Positions 17,479 to 27,755 of a stretch of DNA of 64,000 nt are shown piece after piece. Under the pieces are notes generated by a model. The model made no database searches. It worked only from the letters and a program-made list of their open reading frames with translations, and was not told the DNA's origin. The position numbers and the translations under genes were made by a program. Position 1 is the first letter of the stretch, and the number at the start of each line of letters is the position of its first letter. Source of the DNA: Shewanella jiangmenensis (GTDB lineage: Bacteria > Pseudomonadota > Gammaproteobacteria > Enterobacterales > Shewanellaceae); the NCBI RefSeq assembly GCF_018596335.1, contig NZ_JAHEPS010000007.1, positions 1 through 64,000 of the forward strand. Direction: 5' to 3'.

Positions 17479-18387
17479 GTGAAAAGCCAGTATGGACGTG
17501 CTTTTTTTGTAATATTTACACCAATTATCTGCTCGATTGGCTCATTTGCGCTGTTTGGCTGTGATAATGACCGTAATACCGACGCAATTTGTAAAAATAA
17601 TCCTGAAATTTGCGAAGATCTGCACCGCGACAGTTGGTGCCTGTATGAAAAAGGCAACTTAATTCGCCAGCGCTACCTGTTAAAGACCACCCCCACCCCT
17701 TCCGGGAAAATGCTTTACGACCAATTGCGGCACCTGGAGGTCTATTCCAAGTGCATTGAGCTTGCCGCCGGCGTGCAGCACAAGGTAAATGTACACCGCA
17801 CCAACGACCGCCTGCGTGCTTACGGTTACAGCGTGCAGAATCTGGAAGAATTACAGCAGGCGACCAAGGGCTCGACCGATCCCTATCTTGCTTATTATCA
17901 CTGGGCACGGCTGAACGACAGCGCAGCGCTCAATGTCCTGCTTGAGACCGAAGCCAGGGGTGAGCTTCAGGATCCTGAGCTGTTATCAAAGCTTGCGATT
18001 TACTACCTCAAGACTGACGCCCGCAAGGCCATTTGGTTGTATCTTGATGTTTTGGCGAAAACCGACAGCGAGCATATCGACCCGGACTGGCTTCTGGGGC
18101 TCGCCAATGCGGCGCGAAGCCTTAACGATCTGGAGTCGGTATACCTCTTTTCCCGTGCCAACGTGCTGATGACAGATCAAAAAGTCGATGAAGCACAAAT
18201 GCAGGCGCTGCTGTCGCAAAACAAAGCGCTCGTCAGCTCGCTGGACGAAGAGGCCAAGGCGCTGGCGCGCACTATCAAATCAGGTGACTTTGGCGGCAGC
18301 AGTTTTGAGAAACACTTCAGGGCAAAATGGGCACCGGCGGCAAAAACCGAGCCACAACCCGCGGATGTCACCCCTGACGTGCAATAA
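17479..18387 (+). CDS. Predicted lipoprotein, DUF2989-like
   Basis: A 302-residue protein starting at GTG. A hydrophobic signal (about 9-25) ends in the canonical lipobox LFGC with Cys28. The mature N-terminal part is cysteine-rich (CDNDRNTDAICKNNPEICEDL), and the rest is helical, resembling degenerate TPR/Sel1-type solenoids. I recall DUF2989 for this family; no function is established. It is wedged between two GAPDH genes and preceded by a HexR-like site, so it may be co-regulated with sugar catabolism. The C-terminal 25 residues look disordered. Confidence 0.75.
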   Translation: MKSQYGRAFFVIFTPIICSIGSFALFGCDNDRNTDAICKNNPEICEDLHRDSWCLYEKGNLIRQRYLLKTTPTPSGKMLYDQLRHLEVYSKCIELAAGVQHKVNVHRTNDRLRAYGYSVQNLEELQQATKGSTDPYLAYYHWARLNDSAALNVLLETEARGELQDPELLSKLAIYYLKTDARKAIWLYLDVLAKTDSEHIDPDWLLGLANAARSLNDLESVYLFSRANVLMTDQKVDEAQMQALLSQNKALVSSLDEEAKALARTIKSGDFGGSSFEKHFRAKWAPAAKTEPQPADVTPDVQ

Positions 18388-18462
18388 ATTTTCAAAATTC
18401 GAGAGCGTTGTAAAATAATAACGTTTTATGCGGCCTTAAATGGGTTAAAACTGGGAATTAGC

Positions 18463-18513
18463 TTGACGAATTCAAACAATTTGGTAATTTTACTACCAGA
18501 TACTGTTTATAAT
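18463..18513 (+). promoter_or_regulatory. gapA promoter region with a HexR-like palindrome
   Basis: Two overlapping promoters can be read: TTGACG at 18463-18468 with TAATTT at 18485-18490 (16-bp spacer), and a consensus -10 TATAAT at 18508-18513. Between them TGGTAATTTTACTACCA (18482-18498) is an imperfect palindrome agreeing with the recalled HexR motif at 13 of 15 positions. The overlap would suit repression; direction of control is inferred. Confidence 0.5.
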
Positions 18514-18529
18514 CACTGAGGGATATGAA

Positions 18530-19543
18530 ATGACTATCCGCGTAGCAATCAACGGCTATGGCCGTATCGGTCGTAACGTACTGCGTGCCCTGTACGAAAG
18601 CGAAAAAGCCTACCCAATCCAAATCGTTGCCATCAACGACCTGGGTGACGCCTCCATCAACGCTCACCTGACCAAGTATGACTCGGTTCACGGCCGCTTC
18701 AACGCCAAAGTTGAGCACGACGCCGAAGCCATCTACGTGAATGGCGACAAGATCCTGACCTTCTCTGAGCGCGATCCGGGCAAACTGCCATGGGCCGACC
18801 TCAAAGTTGACGTGGTATTTGAATGTACCGGTATCTTCACCTCCAAAGACGCAGTTCAGCCACACCTGAACGCCGGCGCCAAAAAGGTGATCATCTCTGC
18901 CCCGGGCAAAAACGTTGATGCCACCGTAGTTTACGGTGTTAACCAGAACGTGCTGACCAAGGACATGACCGTTATCTCCAACGCGTCCTGTACCACCAAC
19001 TGTCTGGCTCCTTTCGCCAAGCCGCTGAACGATGCCATCGGTATCGAGTCTGGCCTGATGACCACCATTCACGCCTACACCAACGACCAGCGTTTGTCTG
19101 ACGTTTACCACAGCGACCTGCGCCGCGCCCGTGCTGCTGCCATGTCGATGATCCCAACCAAGACCGGTGCTGCTGCGGCAGTGGGGCTGGTGGTGCCTGA
19201 ACTGCAAGGCAAGTTCGACGGTCTGGCCGTACGCGTACCGACTGTGAACGTGTCTTTGGTAGACCTGTCTTTCATCGCCTCTCGCGACACCACTGTGGCT
19301 GAAGTGAATGAAATCGTTGAAAAGGCCATTGCCGGCGATGAAACCCTGCGTCAGGTTCTTGCTGTTAACAAAGAGCCGCTGGTGTCTATCGACTTCAACC
19401 ACAACGCTTTCTCGTCCAACTTTGATGCCACTCAGACCCGCGTCAGCGGCCGCCTGGTGAAAGTCATGGCCTGGTACGACAACGAGTGGGGCTTCAGCAA
19501 CCGTATGCTGGACAACGCTGTAGCGCTGATGAACGCCAAGTAA
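18530..19543 (+). CDS. gapA: Glyceraldehyde-3-phosphate dehydrogenase
   Basis: Class I GAPDH converting glyceraldehyde-3-phosphate to 1,3-bisphosphoglycerate with NAD. The 337 residues start [19 protein letters not shown] (Rossmann), carry the catalytic SNASCTTNC, and end with [12 protein letters not shown]. It is a normal-length enzyme, close to the catabolic gapA-type of Shewanella; E. coli Epd shares the fold, so a role as erythrose-4-phosphate dehydrogenase is a less likely alternative. It has a GAGGGATATGAA start region and its own terminator. Confidence 0.94.
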   Translation: MTIRVAINGYGRIGRNVLRALYESEKAYPIQIVAINDLGDASINAHLTKYDSVHGRFNAKVEHDAEAIYVNGDKILTFSERDPGKLPWADLKVDVVFECTGIFTSKDAVQPHLNAGAKKVIISAPGKNVDATVVYGVNQNVLTKDMTVISNASCTTNCLAPFAKPLNDAIGIESGLMTTIHAYTNDQRLSDVYHSDLRRARAAAMSMIPTKTGAAAAVGLVVPELQGKFDGLAVRVPTVNVSLVDLSFIASRDTTVAEVNEIVEKAIAGDETLRQVLAVNKEPLVSIDFNHNAFSSNFDATQTRVSGRLVKVMAWYDNEWGFSNRMLDNAVALMNAK

Positions 19544-19563
19544 TCCGCTATGCTGTTGTGATT

Positions 19564-19586
19564 AAAGGCCCTGCGGGGCCTTTTTT
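19564..19586 (+). terminator. Terminator after gapA
   Basis: AAAGGCCC at 19564-19571 pairs with GGGCCTTT at 19576-19583, ending in six T residues. Confidence 0.9.
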
Positions 19587-19983
19587 ATTGCCTGTGCGTT
19601 GTCATCTCACACGCTGAGCCCCTTTAATCCTCCTCCCTGCCTTTGTCATTTAACGTCACCTTCATTTCGCGCGCTCATCGCCCCCCTATTCCTTCATGCA
19701 ACACGTCGCCCTGCTCCGGCGCGCCTCTAATTATGCATACGCGAGTTTGCACAGGGCCGCTCCCTTCAAGCGACATCGCAATCATGAGCGACAAGCCATA
19801 AGCCATAAGCCATTAGCATTGGCTGTTGTATGCCCTGAAGCTCAATAAGACCGGAGCTTTTGAAGCGTTAAAGCCAAAGCAATATTCGCAGGCTACCGCC
19901 TTCACAAAGCATTCAAAGAAAAATAAACAGTTAACCGCGGGTAACTGGCCTTAGAAATCAGAAATAGCTGAGCCGCAGACAGT
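19587..19983. other. Gene-free interval between two terminators
   Basis: No coding sequence is supported. The only regular feature is three perfect tandem copies of AAGCCAT at 19793-19813. The interval separates convergent gapA and eda. Confidence 0.6.
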
Positions 19984-20010
19984 AAAAAGCCCCGCATAGG
20001 CGGGGCTTTA
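19984..20010 (-). terminator. Terminator of the eda operon
   Basis: On the minus strand AAAGCCCCGC, a 4-nt loop and GCGGGGCTTTTT form a strong hairpin about 95 bp past the eda stop. The intervening 3' UTR (20011-20102) contains further short inverted repeats. Confidence 0.88.
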
Positions 20011-20102
20011 TAAGCTCTTGGGGTGAGTCTACTGAGGCAAGTTGTCTGCTGACGCAGCTCAAAGCGCTGTTAAGCGCATGCCTCTGCAGTAAGGCTTAAC
20101 CT

Positions 20103-20747
20103 TTACTTGAGACCGGCAAGCGCTTCTTTACACAGATTGGTGATACGTTCCCAGTCGCCTGAGTCCATTGCATCAGTCGGTGCAATCCAGCTGCCGCCGA
20201 TACAATCAACGTTTTTCAGTGCCAGATAGTCTTTGTAGCTTGAAGGGGTAATGCCACCGGTTGGGCAGAAGCGGATATCCGCCAGCGGCCCCTGGAAAGC
20301 TTTGAGCGCATTTACACCGCCAGATGCTTCAGCCGGGAAAAACTTAAAGTGACGATAACCCAGCGCCATACCGGCCATCACCTCAGAAATGCTGGCAACG
20401 CCCGGAATAAGCGGCACACTGCCCTGCATCGCGGTTTTCAAAAGCTCTGGGTAAGCACCCGGCGTAATGATGAACTGGGCACCGGCTTCCACCGCCTGGC
20501 GCAGCTGCTCTTCATTCAGAATAGTGCCGGCACCAACAAGGGCTTCAGGCACTTCGGCGGCGATTTTAGCGATGGCTTCCAGCGCGCACGGGGTTCTCAA
20601 GGTCACCTCGAGGACACTGATCCCACCGGCTACCAACGCCTTGGCGAGTGGTACGGCGTGCTCAATCTTATTGATCACCATGACGGGAACAATCGGGCTG
20701 CGCTTAAAAACGTCCTGTGGTTGCAATGACCATGTATTTTCAGACAT
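20103..20747 (-). CDS. eda: KDPG/KHG aldolase
   Basis: 2-keto-3-deoxy-6-phosphogluconate aldolase, the last step of the Entner-Doudoroff pathway, giving pyruvate and glyceraldehyde-3-phosphate. The 214 residues show PIVPVMVINKIEHAVPLAKAL, EVTLRTPCALEAI with the catalytic Glu region, GAGTILNEEQ, and FKFFPAEASGG, whose Lys forms the Schiff base. It starts 19 bp after edd and ends the zwf-pgl-edd-eda operon. Confidence 0.96.
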   Translation of the reverse strand: MSENTWSLQPQDVFKRSPIVPVMVINKIEHAVPLAKALVAGGISVLEVTLRTPCALEAIAKIAAEVPEALVGAGTILNEEQLRQAVEAGAQFIITPGAYPELLKTAMQGSVPLIPGVASISEVMAGMALGYRHFKFFPAEASGGVNALKAFQGPLADIRFCPTGGITPSSYKDYLALKNVDCIGGSWIAPTDAMDSGDWERITNLCKEALAGLK

Positions 20748-20766
20748 CGGTTGTTTCCTTCATTTC

Positions 20767-22593
20767 TTAATAAAGTTCATCAATGGCATCTGTGCAGCGC
20801 GCACCGGTCTCGGGGCTGCTCAGATTCTGCCGCAGCGCACCGAAAAGCTCCCTGCCCATTCCATAGCGGGATTTCTTGAGGTCAACGACCTCGGCAACCC
20901 GGGTATTCAGTTCAGCCTCATTGACCAGCAGCGACAGCTCACCGGTCAGGGCATTGATGCGAATTAGGTCACCGTCTTTTACCTTGGCAATCAAACCACC
21001 ATCGAGCGCCTCTGGGGTCAGATGGATGGCTGCCGGCACCTTGCCTGACGCGCCGGACATACGGCCGTCGGTCATCAGCGCCACTTTAAAACCACGGTCC
21101 TGCAGGGTGCCAAGGATTGGGGTCAGCTTGTGCAGCTCTGGCATGCCGTTGGCTTTCGGGCCCTGACCTTTGACCACAACCACGCAGTCACGGTCAAGCT
21201 TACCGGCCTTGAACATGGCATCGAGCTTGTTCTGATCGTCAATCACCACCGCCGGAGCTTCCACCACACGGTGCTGCTCGGCAACGGCAGACACCTTAAT
21301 CACCGCTCGGCCAAGGTTGCCCTTCATCAGCTTGAGGCCGCCGTTGGACTGGAATGGCTCAGCCACACCGCGCAGCACGTCAGGGTCGAGGCTTGCAACC
21401 GGGCCATCAACCCAGGTCAGCTTGCCATCGAGCAGCCTTGGCTCTTGGGTATAACGGCGCAGGCCAAAGCCGGCAACCGTGTTCACATCTTCATGCACTA
21501 AGCCTGCGTCCAACAGCTCCTTCATCAAAAACGCCATACCGCCTGCGGCATGGAAGTGGTTGATGTCGGCATGACCGTTTGGATACACGCGGGCAACCAG
21601 CGGCACAGCATCCGACAGCTCTGAGAAATCATCCCAGTTGATGATGATGCCGGCGGCGCGGGCAAAGGCCACTATGTGCATGGTCAGGTTGGTTGAACCG
21701 CCGGTCGCGAGCAGCGCCACTATGCCATTCACCACGGATTTTTCGCTGACGATTTCACCAATCGGTGAATATTGCAGGCCCTGCTCGGTCAAGCGGCACA
21801 CCTGTTTGGCGGCCATCTTGCTGAGCTCATCCCGCAGCGGATCGTCAGGGTTAACGAATGACGAGCCAGGCAATTGCAGACCCATCACTTCCAGCACCAG
21901 CTGGTTAGAGTTGGCGGTGCCGTAGAAAGTACAGGTACCGGCACTGTGATAGGAGCTGGCTTCGGCTTCAAGCAGTGCTGCCCGGTCAACCTTGCCTTCG
22001 GCAAACTTCTGGCGAATACGGGCTTTTTCTTTGTTTGGAATACCGGAGCGCATTGGGCCAGCCGGCACAAACAGCATCGGCAGATGGCCAAAACTCAGGG
22101 CGCCAATCAGCAGGCCCGGTACGATCTTGTCACACACCCCAAGCAGCAACGCGCCGTCAAACATGTTGTGCGACAAACCAACAGCAGTCGCCATGGCAAT
22201 CACTTCCCGTGACAGCAGCGACAGCTCCATGCCGGGCTGGCCTTGGGTGACGCCGTCGCACATGGCTGGTACGCCGCCGGCGACCTGCGCCACGCTGCCC
22301 ACCTCATTACAGGCGGCTTTGAGCATCTCAGGGTAACGCTCATAGGGCTGATGGGCTGACAACATGTCGTTGAATGCCGTCACAATACCTATGTTGGCCT
22401 TGTTCAGTTGGCGCAGTGACTGTTTGTCATCGGCGCCGCACGCGGCAAAACCGTGGGCAAGGTTGCCACAGCTCAGCGCACCACGGTGCACTGTGCTGCT
22501 GCGGGCTTCTTTAATGGCCGCAAGGTATGCGCTGCGGCTGGCCTGACTGCGCTCGATGATCCTGTCGGTCACCGCTTTGACTACGGGGTGCAT
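20767..22593 (-). CDS. edd: 6-phosphogluconate dehydratase
   Basis: Fe-S dehydratase converting 6-phosphogluconate to KDPG. The 608 residues are the normal length for the IlvD/Edd family. Cluster cysteines are likely in [21 protein letters not shown] AMCDG, in [11 protein letters not shown] and in [14 protein letters not shown]. The later [11 protein letters not shown] segment is the conserved C-terminal site. AGGAGG lies just upstream of the ATG, and it follows pgl by 12 bp. Confidence 0.97.
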   Translation of the reverse strand: MHPVVKAVTDRIIERSQASRSAYLAAIKEARSSTVHRGALSCGNLAHGFAACGADDKQSLRQLNKANIGIVTAFNDMLSAHQPYERYPEMLKAACNEVGSVAQVAGGVPAMCDGVTQGQPGMELSLLSREVIAMATAVGLSHNMFDGALLLGVCDKIVPGLLIGALSFGHLPMLFVPAGPMRSGIPNKEKARIRQKFAEGKVDRAALLEAEASSYHSAGTCTFYGTANSNQLVLEVMGLQLPGSSFVNPDDPLRDELSKMAAKQVCRLTEQGLQYSPIGEIVSEKSVVNGIVALLATGGSTNLTMHIVAFARAAGIIINWDDFSELSDAVPLVARVYPNGHADINHFHAAGGMAFLMKELLDAGLVHEDVNTVAGFGLRRYTQEPRLLDGKLTWVDGPVASLDPDVLRGVAEPFQSNGGLKLMKGNLGRAVIKVSAVAEQHRVVEAPAVVIDDQNKLDAMFKAGKLDRDCVVVVKGQGPKANGMPELHKLTPILGTLQDRGFKVALMTDGRMSGASGKVPAAIHLTPEALDGGLIAKVKDGDLIRINALTGELSLLVNEAELNTRVAEVVDLKKSRYGMGRELFGALRQNLSSPETGARCTDAIDELY

Positions 22594-22605
22594 AAACTTG
22601 CCTCC

Positions 22606-23304
22606 TTAGGCGCTCCAATACACGTCAACGGGGGTTTTGTGTTGCCCGAGGACGACGCGGATTGGCATCGCTTTAACATCATCGCTCTCCAGCGCCTGAC
22701 GATAGACGCTGAGCTTCTGTTCGCCCACCAGATGCAAATAGATTTGGCGGCTGCTTAAAATGGCTTGCTTTGTCAGGGTGATCCGCTCGTGCGGCGCCGT
22801 GGTGGGCGTTACCGCCTCACACAGGGCACTGCTTTCAAGCGCTCGCTCAAGCTCGGCCGAACACGGGAACCAGGAGCAGGTATGCCCATCATTGCCCATC
22901 CCCAGAACCACTACATCAAAGGGACGCGGAATATTGGCCAGTTGCTCGGATGTCATCACGGCGCCTTCTTCGGCCGTGGCAAACATGTTTTTCAAACCGC
23001 GGAACTTGGCGCCGGCGGCGCGGTGTTGCAGCAGGTTTTCGCGCACCAGACGCTCGTTTGAATCTTTATGGTCGTTATCGACCCAGCGCTCATCGGCGAG
23101 GGTCACGAACACTTCATTCCAGTCGATGGCAATTTTCGACAGGGCTTTAAAGAGTTTCAGCGGGGTTGAGCCGCCGCTCACCACCAGACTTGCCTTGCCG
23201 CGGGCATCTACCGCCTCCTGCAGCTGGCGCGCAATGCGGTCAGCGAGCTGGGCTTCCAGCGAGTCGGTATTGTCAAAGGACTTGAATACTGCTTCTTTTA
23301 ACAC
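22606..23304 (-). CDS. pgl: 6-phosphogluconolactonase
   Basis: Hydrolyses 6-phosphogluconolactone to 6-phosphogluconate. I place the start at GTG 23304, behind GGAG (6-base spacing) and 10 bp after the zwf stop, giving 232 residues, the family norm. The same frame stays open further into zwf, but that extension is not conserved-looking. Visible motifs: LVVSGGSTPLKLFKAL, LADERWV (catalytic region), VVLGMGNDGHTCSWFP and ERITLTKQAI. Confidence 0.94.
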   Translation of the reverse strand: MLKEAVFKSFDNTDSLEAQLADRIARQLQEAVDARGKASLVVSGGSTPLKLFKALSKIAIDWNEVFVTLADERWVDNDHKDSNERLVRENLLQHRAAGAKFRGLKNMFATAEEGAVMTSEQLANIPRPFDVVVLGMGNDGHTCSWFPCSAELERALESSALCEAVTPTTAPHERITLTKQAILSSRQIYLHLVGEQKLSVYRQALESDDVKAMPIRVVLGQHKTPVDVYWSA

Positions 23305-23314
23305 GCCTGACTCC

Positions 23315-24787
23315 TTACTCGTCCCAAGAACGGCCATCTTTGGTGATAAGCGCCACAGACGCCACCGGGCCCCAGGTACCGGCAGGATAGGCCTTCGGCC
23401 GCTCGTTACCGGCTTCCCATGCCTGAATGATGCCGTCAACCCAGGTCCAGGCCTGCTCTACTTCGTCGCGGCGCACAAACAGCGCCTGATTGCCGAGCAT
23501 GGCTTCGAGCAGCAGACGCTCGTAGGCATCGGCGATACGCTCGTTTTTGAAGGTATCGGAGAAACTCAGGTCAAGCTTGGTGGTTTGGAGACGGGTTTTC
23601 TGCTCAAGTCCGGGCACCTTGTTCATCATCTGAATTTCCACGCCTTCGTGTGGCTGCAGACGGATGGTCAACTTGTTCGGTGGCAGGTTGCGATAGCTTG
23701 AGCGGTAGAGGTTGTGCGGTGGGTTTTTGAAATACACCACAATCTCAGAGCTCTTGAACGGCATACGTTTGCCGCTGCGCAAATAAAACGGCACACCGGC
23801 CCAGCGCCAGTTGTCGATATCGACCCTGAGTGCCACAAAGGTTTCGGTGTTTGAATCGACGTTGGCGCCCTCTTCCTCGAGGTAACCCGGAACCGGACTG
23901 CCCTTAAGGAAACCGGCAGAGTATTGGCCACGCACTGTGTTTTCGTTGACGTTGTCCATGTTGATTGGGCGCAGTGACTTAAGCACTTTCACCTTTTCAT
24001 CACGGATGGAGTCGGCATTGAGGTTTACCGGCGGATCCATGGCGACCAGGGTCAACACCTGCAGCAGGTGGTTTTGGATCATGTCGCGCATCTGACCGGC
24101 TTTGTCGAAGTAACCCCAGCGGCCTTCGATACCCACTTCTTCGGCCACGGTGATCTGCACATGGTCGATGGTGCGGTTGTCCCACTTGGACGAAAACAGC
24201 GAGTTGGCAAAACGCAGCGCAATCAGGTTCTGTACGGTTTCTTTACCCAGGTAGTGGTCGATGCGATACACCTGGTTTTCGTTGAAATACTGGGAAACCT
24301 GATTATTGATAACTTTGGAGGATTCGAGATCAGAGCCGATGGGTTTTTCAAGAACAACGCGGGTATCGGGGAAAATCAGCTTCTGCTCGTGCAGGCAACG
24401 ACAAATATCACCGAAAATGGCAGGCGGCGTGGCGAAGTAGTTCACCATCACCCGCTTTTCGGGTTCAAGCAATTCATGGAAGGCACTGTAGCCGGATGGC
24501 TCGGTGAAATTGGTGCCGACATAATGGCAACGCTCAATGAACTTGGCGACTGTTTCTTCGCACAGTGGCTCTTTAACGAAGGTGGTCAGTGCGGTCTTGA
24601 CCAGCTCTTTGAATTCTTCAGTGGAGAAGTGATCTTTGGCAACACCGATGATTTTGGTGTCGGTGTGCAGCAGTTTTGCTTTGTCCAGCTGATATAGAGA
24701 AGGAAGCAGTTTACGCCGTGCCAGATCGCCCTTGGTTCCGAAGAGGACAAAATCACACGCCTTAGCCCCTGATGTTGTATTGCCCAT
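23315..24787 (-). CDS. zwf: Glucose-6-phosphate 1-dehydrogenase
   Basis: NADP-linked entry enzyme of the Entner-Doudoroff and oxidative pentose phosphate routes. I place the start at ATG 24787 behind AGGAG, giving 490 residues against 491 in E. coli. The frame remains open upstream to 25036 but that part is promoter DNA. Motifs: cofactor loop FGTKGDLARRKL near residue 16, substrate site RIDHYLGKETVQN, and RWAGVPFYLRSGKR. It is the first gene of zwf-pgl-edd-eda and is divergent from hexR. Confidence 0.97.
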   Translation of the reverse strand: MGNTTSGAKACDFVLFGTKGDLARRKLLPSLYQLDKAKLLHTDTKIIGVAKDHFSTEEFKELVKTALTTFVKEPLCEETVAKFIERCHYVGTNFTEPSGYSAFHELLEPEKRVMVNYFATPPAIFGDICRCLHEQKLIFPDTRVVLEKPIGSDLESSKVINNQVSQYFNENQVYRIDHYLGKETVQNLIALRFANSLFSSKWDNRTIDHVQITVAEEVGIEGRWGYFDKAGQMRDMIQNHLLQVLTLVAMDPPVNLNADSIRDEKVKVLKSLRPINMDNVNENTVRGQYSAGFLKGSPVPGYLEEEGANVDSNTETFVALRVDIDNWRWAGVPFYLRSGKRMPFKSSEIVVYFKNPPHNLYRSSYRNLPPNKLTIRLQPHEGVEIQMMNKVPGLEQKTRLQTTKLDLSFSDTFKNERIADAYERLLLEAMLGNQALFVRRDEVEQAWTWVDGIIQAWEAGNERPKAYPAGTWGPVASVALITKDGRSWDE

Positions 24788-24845
24788 TGCTGCAAGCTCT
24801 CCTTTGTAATAGACCCGCGCAGATTTCGAACGCTTCGGGTCGTTT

Positions 24846-24863
24846 TGTTGTAATATAACAACA
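24846..24863. promoter_or_regulatory. Candidate HexR operator before zwf
   Basis: TGTTGTAATATAACAACA is a nearly perfect palindrome (16 of 18 positions), and its inner part agrees with the recalled HexR motif at 14 of 15 positions. It lies about 60 bp upstream of the zwf start. Confidence 0.65.
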
Positions 24864-24946
24864 GATCTTGTTAAATGCATCCATAATTTGAAAAATCGTC
24901 GGCACCGTCCAGCTAGGCAGTCCGCGACGAAATCTGTTATTATTTT

Positions 24947-24961
24947 TGTGCTTAAATTACT
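24947..24961. promoter_or_regulatory. Second candidate HexR operator in the zwf-hexR region
   Basis: TGTGCTTAAATTACT agrees with the recalled HexR motif at 12 of 15 positions. It lies about 140 bp before hexR and could support autoregulation. Confidence 0.42.
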
Positions 24962-25099
24962 GTTGTAACTCGTAAGTTGGTGGGAAATCGCCGTGAAAAC
25001 TGTAAGCGGCAAACCACTTTGTGATCCAGACAGCAAATGGAAACGCTGTGATCAGAAAATAAAAAAATAACACCTTTACCCAATAGCGGACGTACGTGT

Positions 25100-25954
25100 A
25101 TGAATACCCTAGAAAAGGTCCAGAAAAGTCTAAACCAATTCAGCAAATCAGAGCGTAAGGTAGCGGAAGTTATTCTTGCCTCACCACAAACTGCGATCCA
25201 TTCCAGCATCGCAACCCTGGCCAAAATGGCCGATGTGAGTGAGCCAACCGTTAACCGTTTCTGCCGTCGTCTGGATACTAAAGGTTTCCCTGATTTTAAA
25301 TTACATCTGGCCCAAAGTCTCGCCAATGGCACGCCCTACGTGAGCCGCCATGTGGAAGAAGATGACTCGCCAGAGTCTTACACCACTAAAATTTTCGAAT
25401 CTTCAATGGCTTCGCTGGATACAGCCCGCCAAAGCCTCGATATGCAGGCGATAAATAAGGCCGTGGATATACTCACTCAGGCCAAGAAAATCTCCTTCTT
25501 TGGCCTTGGTGCCTCGGCAGCGGTGGCCCACGATGCCCAGAACAAGTTTTTCCGCTTCAATGTGCCGGTGATTTGCTTTGATGATGTACTGATGCAGCGC
25601 ATGAGCTGTATCAACAGCAATGAAGGCGATGTGGTGGTGCTGATTTCCCACACTGGCCGCACTAAGTCATTGATTGAAATAGCTCGTCTTGCCCGTGAAA
25701 ACGGTGCTGCCGTGATTGCAATCACCGCCCGCAACTCACCTTTATCAGTCGAATGTACACTGGCAGTGACGATGGAAGTGCCGGAAGATACCGATATGTA
25801 TCTGCCGATGGCGTCACGTCTGGCACAGCTGGTGGTAATTGATGTGCTGGCCACTGGATTTACCCTGCGCCGCGGTCCAAGATTCAGAGACAGCCTGAAG
25901 CGCGTTAAAGAGGCTCTGAAAGAGTCCAGGATCAATAAGGATCCAGACCTGTAA
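25100..25954 (+). CDS. hexR: HexR, RpiR-family regulator of central carbon metabolism
   Basis: A 284-residue regulator. The N-terminal helix-turn-helix (about 1-77) includes SIATLAKMADVSEPTVNRFCRRL, and the C-terminal SIS domain (about 110-250) includes FFGLGASAAVAHDAQNKFFRFN and LISHTGRTKSLIEIA, which binds a phosphosugar. In related bacteria HexR responds to KDPG, the product of Edd. In Shewanella HexR is known to control the Entner-Doudoroff, GAPDH and pyruvate kinase genes. It is divergent from zwf and upstream of pykA, with operator-like palindromes at both ends. Confidence 0.96.
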   Translation: MNTLEKVQKSLNQFSKSERKVAEVILASPQTAIHSSIATLAKMADVSEPTVNRFCRRLDTKGFPDFKLHLAQSLANGTPYVSRHVEEDDSPESYTTKIFESSMASLDTARQSLDMQAINKAVDILTQAKKISFFGLGASAAVAHDAQNKFFRFNVPVICFDDVLMQRMSCINSNEGDVVVLISHTGRTKSLIEIARLARENGAAVIAITARNSPLSVECTLAVTMEVPEDTDMYLPMASRLAQLVVIDVLATGFTLRRGPRFRDSLKRVKEALKESRINKDPDL

Positions 25955-26064
25955 CTGGATTCCATGCCGTACTCGGCGCTTTGCCATCAGGCCAGGCGCC
26001 GTTTATCCGCCAAAAGTTGGCGGTTTCTCACAAAAATAAAAAGCTTGAGATAGATCATTTTGTT

Positions 26065-26079
26065 TGTAACTTTCCTACA
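26065..26079. promoter_or_regulatory. Candidate HexR operator before pykA
   Basis: TGTAACTTTCCTACA has TGTA/TACA arms and agrees with the recalled HexR motif at 13 of 15 positions. It lies 61 bp before the pykA start, just upstream of -10-like TATAGT at 26101-26106, so it could overlap the promoter. Confidence 0.48.
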
Positions 26080-26139
26080 TAATGCGCCAATGTCTGTTAA
26101 TATAGTCTCAGTCATTTTGGAAAATTAACGGAGTATCTC

Positions 26140-27579
26140 ATGTTCCGCAGAACGAAAATCGTTACTACCCTTGGCCCCGCCACAGACCGTGACGATAACC
26201 TGCGCCGTATCATTGCGGCTGGTGCTAACGTAGTCCGTCTTAACTTCTCCCACGGCTCTCCAGAAGACCACCTCGCCCGCGCCAATGCCGTACGCAGCAT
26301 TGCCAAGGAACTGGGTGTTCACGTGGCTATCCTGGGCGATCTGCAAGGCCCTAAAATCCGTGTTTCAACCTTTAAAGACAACCGCAAGGTGCAACTGGCA
26401 CTGGGTCAGGCGTTTGTACTGGATGCCGAGCTTGGCAAAGGTGAAGGCGATGAAACCGCTGTGGGTATCGATTACAAGGAATTGCCGGATGATGTAAACA
26501 TCGGCGATATCCTGATGCTGGATGATGGCCGCGTGCAGCTTAAAGTTGAGCGCGTTGAAGGCCGTAAGGTGCACACCACAGTGACTGTGGCAGGCCCCCT
26601 GTCCAACAACAAAGGCATCAACAAGAAAGGTGGCGGCTTGTCTGCTGCGGCCCTGACTGAAAAAGACAAGGCTGACATCATCACCGCGGCCCGTATTCAG
26701 GTGGATTACCTGGCGGTGTCTTTCCCTCGCAGCGGCGCCGATCTGAACTATGCCCGTGAGCTTGCGGTTGCCGCCGGCTCCAAGGCGCTGATCGTTGCCA
26801 AGGTAGAACGCGCCGAAGCCGTTGCCAGCGAAGAAGCCATGGATGATGTTATCCTCGCCTCTGACGCGGTAATGGTCGCCCGTGGCGATCTCGGTGTGGA
26901 AATCGGTGATGCTGCCCTGGTTGCTGTGCAGAAGAAGCTCATCAGCCGCTCTCGTCAGCTTAACCGTGTTGTGATCACCGCGACCCAGATGATGGAGTCG
27001 ATGATCACCAACCCGATGCCAACCCGCGCCGAAGTAATGGACGTGGCCAACGCCGTGCTCGATGGCACTGACGCCGTGATGCTGTCTGCCGAAACCGCTG
27101 CCGGTGACTTCCCTGAAGAAACCGTGCGCGCCATGGCCAACGTGTGTGTGGGCGCCGAGTCTCACCCAAGCGTGAAAGTCTCCAAGCACCGCATGGACGA
27201 GCGTTTCACCTCGGTGGAAGAAACCATCGCGCTGTCAACCATGTATGCCGCCAACCACCTCGATGGCGTGAAGGCGATTATCGCGCTGACCGAGTCTGGC
27301 GCCACTGCCCAGCTGATGAGCCGCATCAGTTCTTCACTGCCTATCATCGCCCTCTCCCGCCACGAAACCACGCTGGCGAAAATGGCGCTGTTCCGCGGTG
27401 TACAGCCGGTGTACTTCAACTCTACAGAGTTCCGTGCCGATGAAATCGCCGCCCAGGCGCTGGAAACCGTGCGCGCTGCCGGTTACCTCACCAGCGGTGA
27501 CATGGTACTGATGACCAAGGGTGACGCGATGGAAACCATCGGTGGCACCAACACCTGTAAGGTACTTATTCTGCCGTAA
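26140..27579 (+). CDS. pykA: Pyruvate kinase II
   Basis: Converts phosphoenolpyruvate and ADP to pyruvate and ATP. The 479 residues match the E. coli PykA length. Motifs include [14 protein letters not shown], the [10 protein letters not shown] nucleotide site, [14 protein letters not shown], and [27 protein letters not shown]-terminal allosteric domain (about 350-479) is present. ACGGAG precedes the ATG by about 7 bases. It follows hexR on the same strand but has its own promoter-like region and operator candidate. Confidence 0.97.
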   Translation: MFRRTKIVTTLGPATDRDDNLRRIIAAGANVVRLNFSHGSPEDHLARANAVRSIAKELGVHVAILGDLQGPKIRVSTFKDNRKVQLALGQAFVLDAELGKGEGDETAVGIDYKELPDDVNIGDILMLDDGRVQLKVERVEGRKVHTTVTVAGPLSNNKGINKKGGGLSAAALTEKDKADIITAARIQVDYLAVSFPRSGADLNYARELAVAAGSKALIVAKVERAEAVASEEAMDDVILASDAVMVARGDLGVEIGDAALVAVQKKLISRSRQLNRVVITATQMMESMITNPMPTRAEVMDVANAVLDGTDAVMLSAETAAGDFPEETVRAMANVCVGAESHPSVKVSKHRMDERFTSVEETIALSTMYAANHLDGVKAIIALTESGATAQLMSRISSSLPIIALSRHETTLAKMALFRGVQPVYFNSTEFRADEIAAQALETVRAAGYLTSGDMVLMTKGDAMETIGGTNTCKVLILP

Positions 27580-27602
27580 CCGGAGAATAGAATAGAGCAT
27601 CG

Positions 27603-27628
27603 AAAAGGCACGCTTTGCGTGCCTTTTT
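27603..27628 (+). terminator. Terminator after pykA
   Basis: AAAAGGCACGC at 27603-27613, a 3-nt loop and GCGTGCCTTTTT form a strong hairpin with a T run. Confidence 0.92.
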
Positions 27629-27755
27629 CTTTTGCTGCGCCCATCGTTAGCCCCCGTGCATCAATTTAAGGCCTTGCCTCCTGCGATGAGCATGCACTTC
27701 AGTTTGCTCCAGTCAGCCAATGTCGATCACAGCATGGAGCTGATCTTTTGAGGCA

